From Clostridioides mangenotii TR (GTDB taxonomy: Bacteria > Bacillota > Clostridia > Peptostreptococcales > Peptostreptococcaceae): a stretch of DNA of 64,000 nucleotides. A model generated the notes under the pieces. It made no database searches and was not told the origin of the DNA. It worked only from the letters and a program-made list of their open reading frames with translations. The stretch covers positions 1-64,000 of the forward strand of contig NZ_AXUS01000014.1 in assembly GCF_000498755.1 (NCBI RefSeq), written 5' to 3'. The position numbers were made by a program, and so were the translations under genes. Within the stretch, counting starts at the first letter, position 1. The number at the start of each line of letters is the position of its first letter. Below are positions 20,295-30,409 of this stretch, in pieces.

Positions 20295-21168
20295 TGATTT
20301 CAACCCCTTTATCACTATTATTAGTAAAATATACTTGTTCATACCTTTTCAATAGTTCCAGTTTACAGTTCAATGCATCCTCTTCATTTTTAAATATCCC
20401 AAAAACTGTAGGACCACTACCACTCATCAAAGTTCCTAAAGCATTGGCATCCATAATAATACGCTCAATTTTTTTTATTTGTCTATGCTTCTTTGATGTT
20501 ACACTTTCTAATACATTTACCATGTTTTTAGATACGGATTCTAGATCTTCTTCTTCAAGTTTATTTAGCAAAAACTTTGTATTAGGTCTTGACTTTATAA
20601 CTTCCATATTTAAATCTTGGTATACATCTTTTGTAGATACAAATATATTCGGTTTGCAGACCACGATGTTTGTCCCATTTGGAAGACCCTTTATATCAGT
20701 CAACTCTTCTCCTATATTTTGAGCAAGAGCCGGTCTTCCAGATATACAAAACGGTACATCAGCACCCAATTTAACCCCTATATTTTTAAGTTCAGTTTCT
20801 GTTAGGTTTAGATTCCATAAATTGTTGAGTCCTACTAACACTGCTGCTGCATTAGAACTTCCTCCAGCCAGACCTGCCGCTATAGGAATATTTTTTTCTA
20901 TATATATTTCTAAACCTTTAGAAATACCAAACTCATTTTTAAACAATTCTGCAGCTTTATAAGCTATATTACGTCTATCTAAAGGCATATTTGAGCTATT
21001 GCTTTTGATTTTTATGCTATTATTATCTATTTCTTTTATTTTGATAATATCGTACAAATCTATCGACTGCATGATCATCTCTACTAAAGAGTATCCATCT
21101 TCTCTTTTTCCTACAACATCTATAGATAAATTTATCTTAGCCCTACTCTTTAATTGTATAAACCCCAT
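20287..21168 (-). CDS. ispE: 4-diphosphocytidyl-2-C-methyl-D-erythritol kinase
   Basis: IspE performs the kinase step of the non-mevalonate isoprenoid pathway. The about 293-residue GHMP kinase begins with SRAKINLSIDVVGKREDGY, and has the ATP loop PIAAGLAGGSSNAAAV near 92-107 and the C-terminal MSGSGPTVFG motif near 253-262. The ATG at 21168 with AGGAGG 6 bases before it is preferred to the one at 21186. It tells us this organism makes isoprenoids by the MEP route. Confidence 0.96.
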   Translation of the reverse strand: MGFIQLKSRAKINLSIDVVGKREDGYSLVEMIMQSIDLYDIIKIKEIDNNSIKIKSNSSNMPLDRRNIAYKAAELFKNEFGISKGLEIYIEKNIPIAAGLAGGSSNAAAVLVGLNNLWNLNLTETELKNIGVKLGADVPFCISGRPALAQNIGEELTDIKGLPNGTNIVVCKPNIFVSTKDVYQDLNMEVIKSRPNTKFLLNKLEEEDLESVSKNMVNVLESVTSKKHRQIKKIERIIMDANALGTLMSGSGPTVFGIFKNEEDALNCKLELLKRYEQVYFTNNSDKGVEINV

Positions 21169-21332
21169 AACTGCCTCCTGTATCATGAATACAAATTCAA
21201 TTTGTTATATATTAATTATACTATAAAATATCCGTATTCTTCATTACCTTTTAAAGATTTTCAAAAAAACCGCTTTTTATGCAGAATTTTGTAATTTTTA
21301 CATTTAGGTATAATTAAAATTGAAATAAAAAT

Positions 21333-21376
21333 AAAGGGTAGAAAATATGAAGTACACTTCATATTTTCTACCCTTT
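21333..21376. terminator. strong bidirectional terminator after sipL
   Basis: Perfect 21-bp arms (21333-21353 and 21356-21376) with only two bases between them, flanked by A and T runs. It ends sipL on the minus strand. Confidence 0.8.
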
Positions 21377-21501
21377 TAATAAATCATAAATTTTATAGTT
21401 TTAGCTTTTCGCTCGATTGAGAGCAGTTCATTATTCTGAGACAATCCCCTAGTAAAACTATTCTTCTTATAGTTTACTACAGATTATACTATATATATCA
21501 T

Positions 21502-23052
21502 CTACCCTAGCATAGCAACTTTCTTTTCAAGTATCAGGCATTTACCCTCTTGAATTGGCTCTTCTAGGCTAATCTCATTTAAATCTGCTATTTCGCTTTC
21601 AGTCGTGTTGTACTTTTTAGCTATGTTCCAGAAAGTATCTCCTTTTTTACACATATACACGATTATACTTGGAGCATTTGACAAGTCGTATGGACCTTGA
21701 TCTTCCCCTTTTACTATAAAGCTCTCTGTATTTTTATCTAAGGCTTCTGTAACCCTTTTAAGTCTTATTGTTAAGTCTATTTGGTCTCTATTTAAATCGG
21801 CATCTATCTTATCGATTGTCGCAGTATTAAACACACTAGATACATCTGTCATATTTTCTATTGCCATGTCGTGTTCAAAAGGAATTTCTTCGCTTATTTT
21901 GTATACCATTTTTAATCCTTCAACTGGTATATACAGAATGTCGAGTTTTATTATTCCTTGTATAAAGCTTTTATTTTCTTCTACAAATGAATTTTCTATA
22001 GATGTTGTACAGCACACACTAACTAGATCTTTTATCTGTATGTCGTCGTTATCATTTCTAAGCGTCTCTCTAACTGTAAATGTATCTTCAAAGTTGCTTA
22101 AGACTTTGTTTAATTTAATTGGTCTCTGATCAAACTTAATCATTGTATGTGGAGAATACGCATCTTGTAATACCTCTCTTGTTACTTCATCGGTTACTTT
22201 TACTTTGCAAAGGGCAGTACAGTCTATTTCAAGCACTCCATTAGTACTGTCTGAACTCTGTCTAAAGTTGTGACTAAAGTCGGACATTGTAAGTAAAACT
22301 TCCTCTTTCATTCCATCGCTAACTCCAGCCATCTCTACAAATTGAGTAAAATCTATGCCTATTCTATCAAGTTCAACTAACTCGCCTTCATAAGTGCTTG
22401 CTAGAGGGTTTATTTCTAATACTCCACCTACAATGACTTTGTTGTCTGTTACTCTGCTTTCTTTTACTCTAATACAAGGGTTTAAGCTTATAATTGATTG
22501 TATTTCATCAGTATTTATATTTATAGTATCCCTTATCGAACTTTCAGACTGTTCAAGACCCACAATATCTTGGAATTTTATTTCTTTTCTGTGCTTTTGT
22601 ATGCCTTCTACTTGAGCGACATCTTTTACTATGTCTAGTGCCTGCTTTTCAAATAAGCTACCTCTAACATTCATAAGAGCTCCTATTTTAAGCTTTCTTT
22701 CATTCATAATAGTACAATCCATATGCTCGACCTCTGGGAAAATCATGTGATCCATATTGTGAAGCACATTGTCCTTTTCTACGACTTCATTTATATCTAT
22801 CTTTCCATCTACATTTGATACAGTCTTTTTATCATCAGCTATGTAAATAACATTGTAGTTAAAGCTTCCTCTAAAAAGTACCTTTCCATCAGTTGCCTCT
22901 ACCTTTCTAAACGATATGTACCCTTCTGTTTTGACAATTTCATAAACATCCATTTTTTTATCTGGCACAACTGTTTCCGCTTCAATAAAAGTTTGGAATT
23001 TCCCAAAGTCTATTCTATTATCAAGTTTGATTACATCTTTAATAAGTTCCAT
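21502..23052 (-). CDS. sipL: spore morphogenetic protein SipL
   Basis: SipL interacts with SpoIVA and is needed for coat localisation in C. difficile. The 516-residue protein has three DUF3794 (SipL/SPOCS) repeats (about 30-130, 180-270 and 320-410) and a C-terminal LysM domain (about 465-510, VYMCKKGDTFWNIAKKYN). This layout defines SipL. GGGGGG precedes the ATG. Its place beside veg and yabG matches gene order known in Peptostreptococcaceae. Confidence 0.92.
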   Translation of the reverse strand: MELIKDVIKLDNRIDFGKFQTFIEAETVVPDKKMDVYEIVKTEGYISFRKVEATDGKVLFRGSFNYNVIYIADDKKTVSNVDGKIDINEVVEKDNVLHNMDHMIFPEVEHMDCTIMNERKLKIGALMNVRGSLFEKQALDIVKDVAQVEGIQKHRKEIKFQDIVGLEQSESSIRDTININTDEIQSIISLNPCIRVKESRVTDNKVIVGGVLEINPLASTYEGELVELDRIGIDFTQFVEMAGVSDGMKEEVLLTMSDFSHNFRQSSDSTNGVLEIDCTALCKVKVTDEVTREVLQDAYSPHTMIKFDQRPIKLNKVLSNFEDTFTVRETLRNDNDDIQIKDLVSVCCTTSIENSFVEENKSFIQGIIKLDILYIPVEGLKMVYKISEEIPFEHDMAIENMTDVSSVFNTATIDKIDADLNRDQIDLTIRLKRVTEALDKNTESFIVKGEDQGPYDLSNAPSIIVYMCKKGDTFWNIAKKYNTTESEIADLNEISLEEPIQEGKCLILEKKVAMLG

Positions 23053-23112
23053 AGTTTACCCCCCTAATACAAAAATAAAATATCACACTATATTTATATT
23101 AAAAGGACAACA

Positions 23113-23147
23113 AAAAATTACACCTATTTAAAATAGGTGTAATTTTT
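23113..23147. terminator. terminator of veg
   Basis: Perfect 17-bp arms AAAAATTACACCTATTT and its complement with a one-base centre. It overlaps the veg stop and has T-runs on both strands. Confidence 0.8.
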
Positions 23148-23412
23148 AACTTATCTGTAAATTATCTTGATCTCTGTATACTTGCAATTTAACATTAGAT
23201 GTCAATAGGTCCGAATAACTGTATGATACCCTTGGGTATCCATTACTTTCATCATCCAATTTTATAACAAACACGCTTGGATATACTTTCTCAAGTATAC
23301 CTTCTTTAGTAATAATCTGCTTTCTTCCTTTATTGGCCTTCAATAAAATTTTCTTGCCAATGTGTCTTTCTAAGCTCATTCTGATCTTATCCAGAGTTTG
23401 AACAGTAGCCAC
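23146..23412 (-). CDS. veg: Veg family protein
   Basis: Veg proteins are short, about 85-90 residues. In Bacillus subtilis Veg has been linked to biofilm gene control and spore outgrowth, but its biochemistry is unclear. Signature segments are TLDKIRMSLERHIGKKI near 6-22, then LLKANKGRKQ and VFVIKLDD. The start is set to GTG 23412 because AAGGTG lies 5 bases before it and it gives the normal 88-residue length; the open frame reaches 23454. It is between yabG and sipL. Confidence 0.92.
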   Translation of the reverse strand: MATVQTLDKIRMSLERHIGKKILLKANKGRKQIITKEGILEKVYPSVFVIKLDDESNGYPRVSYSYSDLLTSNVKLQVYRDQDNLQIS

Positions 23413-23556
23413 AAAATCACCTTCTTTAACGTTTATATGTTTACATAATATCATAAATAAACATACTTGTCAAATCCATAAACAATAATTTTATATTTTT
23501 TTGAAATAAAAGTCAATACTTTTTCAAAATTTTATTAAATTATTGTGATTTTTTTA

Positions 23557-24414
23557 CTAAATCATCGTTTTTGGCATGGCCCATCTAAATTTTCCTCTAG
23601 TTTCTGATCCTCCTACTCCCTTTACTCCTGTGACAGTTTGATCTATTACTTCTTCTATAGGAACTACCACATCGATTCTAGAACAAGCTATTTTTTCAAC
23701 AATAAAAACAGGGTCTAACGCGTGTATCATTATTCTTCCAGGAGAACTCGCATAGTTAGCCCCTGCTCCTATTATTTTTTCATAATTTGATTGGCAAGCG
23801 CCCGCAAAGATAACCAAGCTATCTAAATTAGGTTGCCATTTCCTCGCTTCTTTTACTGCCTTTATAAAATTAAGTGAATTTCTATAGTTGTTTATATTCT
23901 CTATATTACCTCTCTTAAGCGTCATAGAGTCGTGACCAGTTACTACAAGTATATCTGGATTATACTTCTCTAGCAGCCCTCTAACCTCTTTATATTGATT
24001 AGATTCTGGAATTGCTACTCCAGCAGCTGGAATTCCCAATTCTGCGTATACATCAAGACATATATTTAAATACTCCTTATCACCATCGATTTGGAGAACT
24101 TTTCCCGGTATACCATATGCGTTAGAATTAGATTGAAGTTTAGGGAGAGCTCTTGTCATCTTCTTTTCTCTATCTCTAGCCTTTTTTACTGATCTGGTTA
24201 GCCTAGTCTCGACTTCTTTATCTATTAATATCTCCCTCAAATCAGGAGCTGTAACCGATACTAAATCATCTAATTTAGCGTCTGCTATTATTCTAAATGC
24301 AACCCCCTTTAAAATAGCTATTTTATCCCCTGTTTCGTCTAAACCAAAAGATACTATTTTGAAGATTATATCTTTATTATATGATTCTCTAGCTACAACG
24401 TCTCCTATCTTCAT
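23557..24414 (-). CDS. yabG: sporulation-specific protease YabG
   Basis: YabG is a cysteine-type protease of the forming spore coat that processes coat proteins. The 285-residue protein starts with the GDVVARESYNKDIIFKI barrel-like segment, and has LEKYNPDILVVTGHDSM near 145-161 and VIFAGACQSNYEKI near 200. These contain the His and Cys thought to be catalytic. GGAGG is 9 bases before the ATG. It is directly upstream of veg. Confidence 0.94.
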   Translation of the reverse strand: MKIGDVVARESYNKDIIFKIVSFGLDETGDKIAILKGVAFRIIADAKLDDLVSVTAPDLREILIDKEVETRLTRSVKKARDREKKMTRALPKLQSNSNAYGIPGKVLQIDGDKEYLNICLDVYAELGIPAAGVAIPESNQYKEVRGLLEKYNPDILVVTGHDSMTLKRGNIENINNYRNSLNFIKAVKEARKWQPNLDSLVIFAGACQSNYEKIIGAGANYASSPGRIMIHALDPVFIVEKIACSRIDVVVPIEEVIDQTVTGVKGVGGSETRGKFRWAMPKTMI

Positions 24415-24496
24415 AGTAAATAAACCTCCAATAAATTATTCTTAGTCTATACTATGTTTAATGCAAAGATTTGTTTACAGCTACTCCTTTTACTCT

Positions 24497-25441
24497 TTAT
24501 AAAACATCCTTGATTACTCTAAGTACATTTTTATTGTAAATTTTCTCTATTTGGTCGTCTGAGAAGCCTTCTTTTTTTAATGGATCGTACAATTTATACA
24601 TTTCAGATACATCTTTTATTTCTACGTTTGATTCTATACCATCAAAATCAGATCCAATTGCTATTACATCAATTCCTCCGACATTGTATATATGTTTAAT
24701 ATGATTTACCATATATTCAATCTTACTTTCAATTCCGTTAGCATCACTCAAAAACGAATGGAAGAAGTTTATTCCTGTCACCCCTCCACTATCAGCAAGT
24801 ATTTTAATCATATTATCACTCAGATTTCTAGTATGATTAGTAACTTTCCTAGAGTTTGAATGAGTAGCTATAAATGGTTTTTTAGATAACTCAGCTACTT
24901 CATAAAAACCTCCATCCGATATATGTGAAACATCAATAAGCATACCGTACTCATTCATTTTACAAACAACTTCTCTCCCAAAATCAGTAAGTCCTTTATC
25001 TCTGTATTTTGCATCATTGTGAGGGTAACAAATTTCATTTTTATGATTCCAGCTAAGAGTCATCATCCTCACACCTAAATCGTAAAACTTTTTAAGATTT
25101 ACAATATTTCCTACCAATACAGCCCCTTCTTCTATAGACAATAGTGCCGTAACTTTTCCATCTACTTTATTTTTCATTATTTCATCGTAGTTTGTAGCTA
25201 TTTTTATAATATCCTTATTTTTATCCATTTCGTTATGAAACTTTTTTGCCATCCTCATACAGTATTCGTATGGATTTTTTATTTCATCAATATCTACATA
25301 AAGTGCAAAAGTTTGGGCTAAACAATTGCCTTTTACTAGTTTTTCAATATCTACATGAAAATTATTTGATCTAAGTCCGTATTTTTCTATATCTTCCATA
25401 AGTTTTGAGACTGTATCGCAGTGTAAGTCTATGAACTTCAT
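24497..25441 (-). CDS. M19 (renal-type) dipeptidase
   Basis: M19 enzymes are zinc dipeptidases, some of which accept D-amino acid dipeptides. The 314-residue protein has IDLHCDT (zinc ligands, residues 4-10), the bridging Glu in LLSIEEGAVL near 102-111, IDVSHISD near 169-176, FIATHSNSR near 190-198, and GSDFDG near 265. Its ATG overlaps the stop of the YaiI/YqxD gene by four bases (ATGA), so both are translated together. There is no signal peptide, so it acts in the cytoplasm. Confidence 0.92.
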   Translation of the reverse strand: MKFIDLHCDTVSKLMEDIEKYGLRSNNFHVDIEKLVKGNCLAQTFALYVDIDEIKNPYEYCMRMAKKFHNEMDKNKDIIKIATNYDEIMKNKVDGKVTALLSIEEGAVLVGNIVNLKKFYDLGVRMMTLSWNHKNEICYPHNDAKYRDKGLTDFGREVVCKMNEYGMLIDVSHISDGGFYEVAELSKKPFIATHSNSRKVTNHTRNLSDNMIKILADSGGVTGINFFHSFLSDANGIESKIEYMVNHIKHIYNVGGIDVIAIGSDFDGIESNVEIKDVSEMYKLYDPLKKEGFSDDQIEKIYNKNVLRVIKDVL

Positions 25442-25896
25442 AATTGATTTCCCCCACTTCTCTCAAATGTTTTTATTAATTCTCTAAGGCAATTCTCAAA
25501 CTTGCTATTATCTGCTTCTTTTCTCTTCTTAGGGTTAGAGGTTCTAAACCCTCCTCTTCTTGCTGTACTATTTAAATGCCTTTCAAATAACATTTGATCT
25601 ATATTATCTAATGTATATAAAAATCCATTTTGATGTATGACAAAAGCTTTTTTTGCTAGAGCCATAGATGCCAATCCGTAATCTTGAGTCACCAGTACAT
25701 CATTTCCTTTAAGCTTGTTAACAATTGCAAAATCAACCGAATCTGCTCCTTTGTCTACCACTACAACTTTACTGTATCCATCGTTGATCTCATGTGTTGT
25801 ATCTGTAAACATATATACTTCTAATCCAAACTCTTTTGCTACTTTAACTACCTCTTTTTTAACTGGGCAGGCATCTGCGTCTACAAAAATTACCAT
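25438..25896 (-). CDS. YaiI/YqxD family (DUF188) protein
   Basis: This 152-residue protein belongs to the UPF0178/DUF188 family, with a PIN-like fold and no settled function. It starts with IFVDADACPVKKEV (acidic cluster at 5-7), and has VDKGADSVDFAIVNK near 48-62 and VLVTQDYGLASMALAKK near 72-88. GGAGAG precedes the ATG. It is coupled by a four-base overlap to the dipeptidase. Confidence 0.92.
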   Translation of the reverse strand: MVIFVDADACPVKKEVVKVAKEFGLEVYMFTDTTHEINDGYSKVVVVDKGADSVDFAIVNKLKGNDVLVTQDYGLASMALAKKAFVIHQNGFLYTLDNIDQMLFERHLNSTARRGGFRTSNPKKRKEADNSKFENCLRELIKTFERSGGNQL

Positions 25897-25923
25897 AATC
25901 TCTCCAATCTATACTTCTAATTT

Positions 25924-25974
25924 AAAAAACTATCTCACCATAATTCTATATTTAAAATTATATTGAGATAGTTT
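25924..25974 (-). terminator. terminator after SEC-C gene
   Basis: AAACTATCTCA and TGAGATAGTTT form an 11-bp stem. On the minus strand it is followed by TTT. It lies in the gap between the SEC-C gene and the DUF188 gene. Confidence 0.65.
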
Positions 25975-26010
25975 CAGTTGACAATATTAAAATTTTATGC
26001 AAAATAGCTA

Positions 26011-26508
26011 TTACTTACCACAACATTTTTTGTATTTCTTCCCACTTCCGCACGTACATGGATCGTTTCTTCCTATTTTTTCTTCTTTAACTACAGTCTT
26101 AGATTTTTTGTAGTCTTTGATAACTTGTTTTCTATGATCTAATGAAAGGATATCATCCCAACCTGGAAGCCCGTATAGCCAATGAGCTTCTACGTTTACC
26201 ATATTAAAGAATAGTTTTTCCCATTCTATTTTTAAAGATATTTCAGAGTCACCTTCTACATTCTCTAATACTATCTCTTCTTTTAAACTTTCACTTATTC
26301 CATCTATGAATCCCATAAAGTATTCATTTGATGTATTAAATTTTTCAGCAAGTTCACTTACCTTACCTTCTACAACATCCATTTTTTCATTTAAAATTTC
26401 GTTATATATACTAGCCTCAATTTTTAAATATTCTTCCCAAAATTTAACTTCGGCGTCTTGGCTATCATGATTATCACTTAAATCATTCCAAGATTCAAAT
26501 AAACTCAT
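26011..26508 (-). CDS. SEC-C metal-binding domain protein
   Basis: This 165-residue protein has a helical, acidic N-terminal part of no recognised family and a C-terminal SEC-C motif ([17 protein letters not shown], about 147-163), the zinc-binding module also found at the end of SecA. SEC-C proteins may bind ribosomes or SecA, but this one has no defined role. GGAGG precedes the ATG. It has its own terminator downstream. Confidence 0.85.
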   Translation of the reverse strand: MSLFESWNDLSDNHDSQDAEVKFWEEYLKIEASIYNEILNEKMDVVEGKVSELAEKFNTSNEYFMGFIDGISESLKEEIVLENVEGDSEISLKIEWEKLFFNMVNVEAHWLYGLPGWDDILSLDHRKQVIKDYKKSKTVVKEEKIGRNDPCTCGSGKKYKKCCGK

Positions 26509-26591
26509 AAGTTTTCCTCCTAAATTACCTTATATTTATACATTATATTTTGATTTATTTTACAAAATTTCTGTATTGGCTTTATTAACTA

Positions 26592-27295
26592 TTACATTAT
26601 ATCATAATTAAACAATTCTTTTAACACCTTAATAGCATAGTTTTGATCTATAAAGAAAGGACTTGTAGCTACAGTTATAACAGAAGCTTTAGCTATATAT
26701 CCTTTTATTTTACTTATCTTAAAATCGTAGTCAATATAGTTCATATCTTCTGAAAATATATCGAGATCAATATCCAGTACAAATTCACCACTTATGTCTA
26801 GATCAAATCCGTACAAGCTATCTATTATTATAGCTTCTGAAAACAAATTGAATTCTAGCGCCGGTTTAATAAAGCTACCTACATTTAACACTTCATTTGT
26901 ATATCTAAATACATCATCTATATCTTCTATATTTACGTTATAATTTTCGGGAACTCGAGTATCTTTATGTTGGTCTACATGTACTAATTTACACCCTTTT
27001 GCAAATGCTCCTGATAAATAGCTCTTTATCCAGAAATAAAACGCATGGTTATGGTTATCAAATATATATATTTTTTGCCTTCATAAATATATTCCACTAA
27101 ATTTTTAAGTCCTTTGCAAAGCAATTCTTTCCCGCATTCAACTTCATCAAAGCATACTTCATCACCTAGTACAACATCGTTTAAACCACCTTTTATAAGT
27201 TTTGGCACATATATTTTTTTATTTTTTCTTTTATTAAATGAAAATTTATTGTTACCTATGGGCTTATCTATATAAAAACCAGTGTATCTATCCAT
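26592..27295 (-). pseudogene. UPF0489-like protein, one-base frameshift
   Basis: Joined across a single missing base, the reading gives a protein of about 230 residues that fits the UPF0489 family (C5orf22-like, arginase-fold-like, function unknown). The N-terminal part runs from ATG 27295 (GAGGGG upstream) to the EGKK segment. The continuation has IYIFDNHNHAFYFW, the LVHVDQHKDTR motif and DIDLDIFSED, all rich in His and Asp as in metal-binding hydrolases. The break is at the A6 run read on the minus strand (plus T run at 27073-27078); seven bases restore the frame. Like the other breaks here this may be sequencing error. Confidence 0.75.
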
Positions 27296-27435
27296 AAACA
27301 ATTCACCCCTCTTATTTTATCTACTATAGTATACAATCTTTTTTATATTATTTAAATATATATGATTTAATATTAAAGCATAAAATAATCACCTATAAGT
27401 AATCCTAACCAATGCAAATTCATTTATAACTATAA

Positions 27436-27481
27436 CTAATAATGGGGATGAACTAAAAATTTTAGATCATCCCCATTATAT
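27436..27481 (-). terminator. terminator after MFS gene
   Basis: ATAATGGGGATGA and TCATCCCCATTAT form a perfect 13-bp stem about 50 bases past the MFS stop. Confidence 0.7.
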
Positions 27482-27524
27482 TGTATACACAATAAATTAA
27501 TTATGTTTTATATTAAGTTAACTT

Positions 27525-28764
27525 TTATGCTTCTTTTGTGCTGTCTTTTTTATTCATTTTTATAAGTGTGTAAGTCGAGAATATCCCTACAAATGCACAA
27601 ACTACTGAAAGTATGAATATATAAGTGTATCCAGTTTGTCCGTACTTATCTAGCCAGTTACCTGCTATTGTATAGTAGAACGCATCTGGAGAAAATCCTA
27701 AGAATGATGCAAATCCAACTATAGCACCTGTAGTTTCAATAGGTATATTTGATTCAGATACTGTAGCAAAGTATATCCCTCTTGCACCAAATAGTATAAC
27801 ACTAAGTATTACCATGTTGATTACTGCTATCCACATGAACGATGAACTCTTTGGTATTACTAGGAATGCTGCTGTACTTACAGCCATTAATAAGAACCCT
27901 ACAAATAATACCTTTATTGAAGATCCTACTTTATCAGTTACTATACCAGTAATAGGAGAAGCCCCATTTTTATAACATAAGTTCTGATTATAGATAATGC
28001 AGAAACTACAGTTAAGGGCATAACATAAACTTCTGATAAGTAAGGACTTAAGTATGTCAAACTTGAGAATACTAAATAAACTGAGAATATTGTCAATCCT
28101 ATTAACCAAGCTTTTGGCATAGCTATTACTTTTAAGAATGATGATATACTCATTCCACCATCTGATTTCTCTGTTTCTTTAACATCTTCGATTAAGAAGT
28201 ACAGTATTATTCCGCACACTATTGAAGATATTGAATATAGCCAAACAACGTATTTAAAACCTACTGTTATAGTAGCGAACTTGCCAAAGAAGTAAAGTCC
28301 TATAAATGATATTAATGTTCCAGCTATACCAGATAAACCTTCATAGAATCCAAACAGCCTTCCTTGCTCTGACTCATCTCCAAGCATTCTTATAACTTTA
28401 ACTGAAGCTGGGAAAAATGTCATTATTGTAGTGAATCCCCATAAAACAAATATTACAACTAACATGCTGTAAGATGGGAATGTTGCAAAGTAGAATCCTA
28501 ATAATCCCGATATAACAAGTGAAAGCGTGATAAGTTTTTTAACTGAGAATTTATCTGCAAACCAGCCACCTACGAAATATGATACCATAGCTACCATACC
28601 GTAAGTACTAAGTAAGTTACCTATTTGAGTATGACTAAGCGATAATGCTTGTTGCATCGGATCGTAAAATGCCGACTTCATATATGGCAAACTGTACATT
28701 GCAGTCATACCAAATGCCAAGATGAAAATAATTGAAAATCGTTTAATATTGCTCTTTTTTCCAT
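27525..28764 (-). pseudogene. MFS transporter, two one-base frameshifts
   Basis: This is a 12-helix major facilitator transporter of about 412 residues. The best start is ATG 28764 with GGAG upstream, but the frame breaks at once: the A6 run (plus T run at 28755-28760) needs a seventh base to give MEKKSNIKRF and join the body. A second break lies at plus T5 27967-27971, where one more base joins IRTYVIK to NGASPITGIV and the conserved SPITGIVTDKVG loop. All helices are otherwise present. It follows the methionine gamma-lyase gene by about 80 bases and is likely in its operon, so it may move methionine, a thiol or a product. The substrate is inference. Confidence 0.87.
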
Positions 28765-28846
28765 TGTTTATCTCCTAATAATATTTAGTATCAGTGGATA
28801 TTTACCTTTGCTTTTACGAGTAGGTATCCATTAATTATCTTTAAAT

Positions 28847-30001
28847 TTATTTTATTTTTCCAATAGATTGTACAAAGTCATTTATTATATCTTTAGATGA
28901 TTCAAGCCCTAAGGCTATTCGAATAAGGTTTTCTCCATCCATTTGAACAAGCGTATGCTCTTCACCTAAACTTGTAGCTATAGTACATACTTCTAGTGAA
29001 TTCATTAATTTTCTACTAGCTTGATCTCTAGTAAGTCCGTTTATTCCGTCTTTTAATTTAAACGAAACAACCCCGCCTCCAAGACCGTTCATTTGAGTTT
29101 GGCATAAATCATGTTGAGGATGTGATTTTAGGGCTGGATATTTAACTGTCTCAACGTTTTCATTGCTATCTAGGAATTCAGCTACTGCTAAAGCATTTTC
29201 ACAATGTTTTTTAATTCTCATATCTAGAGTCTTCATTCCTCTTAATATCAACCAGGCATTTAGTGGAGACATTGAAGCTCCTGTGAAACAACATAGGCTT
29301 GGCCATCTTACAAGGTCTATTAATTCTTTTGAACCAACAACAGATCCGCCTAACGCATCACCATGACCATTCATATATTTTGTTAAACTGTGTATTACTA
29401 AATCAGCTCCTAAATCTAACGGTCTTTGAATTATAGGAGTTCCAAAAGTACTATCTACTATTAATAAACTCTTATTTTCATGTGCTATATCAGCAACCGC
29501 TTTTATATCTACTAAATCTAAAGATGGATTTAAAGGAGTTTCTATATAAACTATTTTAGTGTTTGCCTTTAGCTCATCCTTTATGTTTTGAGGATTTATA
29601 GCATCTACAAATGTAACCTCTACACCAAATTTAGCTAGTAACTCACTCATAAATAATTTAGTGTGTGAAAATATACCATTAGAACTTATTATATGGTCCC
29701 CACTTTTAACTAAAGCTAGTAAAGTAGATGTTATTGCACCCATACCAGATGTACTTGAGATAGCGCTTTCTGCATTGTCAAGCATGGCTAATTTAGCTTC
29801 TAATTCTGTTAAAGTAGGATTGCATTCTCTAGAATATACATAGCCCCAATTCATGCATAACTCTTCAAAGTGCTCAACCGATTTAGCTGCGAAAGTAGCA
29901 GTTTGGTAAATCGGAGAAGCTAAAGATCCTGTTGTTGGATCTGGTTCGTGACCCCAATGAATTATTTTTGTTTCTAGCTCATGATTTTTATTCATACTCA
30001 T
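28847..30001 (-). CDS. megL: methionine gamma-lyase family PLP enzyme
   Basis: This is a Cys/Met-metabolism PLP enzyme that probably splits methionine to methanethiol, ammonia and 2-oxobutyrate. The 384-residue protein has TATFAAKSVEHFE near 35-47, YSRECNPTLTELEAKLA near 55-71 (the YSR tyrosine and Arg), STSGMGAITSTLLAL near 82-96, and the PLP lysine in HSLTKYMNGHGD near 206-217. Cystathionine gamma-lyase and O-acetylhomoserine sulfhydrylase are close relatives, so exact substrate is uncertain. Start ATG 30001 has GGAGG 7 bases upstream; an ATG at 30007 is too close. It lies behind a MerR-type promoter (30166-30196). Confidence 0.87.
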   Translation of the reverse strand: MSMNKNHELETKIIHWGHEPDPTTGSLASPIYQTATFAAKSVEHFEELCMNWGYVYSRECNPTLTELEAKLAMLDNAESAISSTSGMGAITSTLLALVKSGDHIISSNGIFSHTKLFMSELLAKFGVEVTFVDAINPQNIKDELKANTKIVYIETPLNPSLDLVDIKAVADIAHENKSLLIVDSTFGTPIIQRPLDLGADLVIHSLTKYMNGHGDALGGSVVGSKELIDLVRWPSLCCFTGASMSPLNAWLILRGMKTLDMRIKKHCENALAVAEFLDSNENVETVKYPALKSHPQHDLCQTQMNGLGGGVVSFKLKDGINGLTRDQASRKLMNSLEVCTIATSLGEEHTLVQMDGENLIRIALGLESSKDIINDFVQSIGKIK

Positions 30002-30165
30002 TTCCATTCCTCCATACTATTAATAAATATCGTTTTCACAATTAGTATTTCTTAACTTTTTTATAAAATCCATTTTTCAAAAAAATACCATATTATAAAA
30101 ACTTATTCTGCAAATGATTTTATTCATTCGACATATAAATACTTTTTTCTCCTGTGTTATAATTT

Positions 30166-30196
30166 ATTATAAACTCTATAGTTACTATAGAGTCAA
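30166..30196 (-). promoter_or_regulatory. MerR-type promoter with 19-bp spacer and 21-bp palindromic operator
   Basis: On the minus strand TTGACT (30191-30196) and TATAAT (30166-30171) are 19 bases apart, too long for normal sigma-A use. The spacer is filled by the palindrome ACTCTATAGT-A-ACTATAGAGT (30173-30193). This is the standard layout of promoters activated by MerR-family proteins, which untwist the DNA. It points at megL and the MFS gene. A MerR-type gene lies 1.4 kb away at 31581-32438. Confidence 0.72.
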
Positions 30197-30307
30197 TCTC
30201 TTTTTTGTATAATATTTTTATAATCTAATGGTATTTTTATATTTTTTCCCATAATATGTATTAAAACACTATATTGACAATAGAGTTCTTAATTCTAGAC
30301 AAAATTT

Positions 30308-30379
30308 AAGACAGTACAGGTTGTTTAATCCATATCATCGGATGTCTACATTATTTTAATTTACCTTCATACTGTCTTA
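30308..30379 (-). terminator. inverted repeat after the beta-propeller gene
   Basis: AAGACAGTA (30308-30316) and TACTGTCTT (30370-30378) pair around a long loop, then TTAAATTTTGTC on the minus strand. It is a weak terminator candidate. Confidence 0.4.
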
Positions 30380-30409
30380 TTTACATTTATGATAATTAAA
30401 TTTTATTTT

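Noticed and set aside
21333-21376. 21-bp palindrome as an operator
   Set aside because: It lies after the sipL stop with A and T runs on both sides, so a terminator explains it better.
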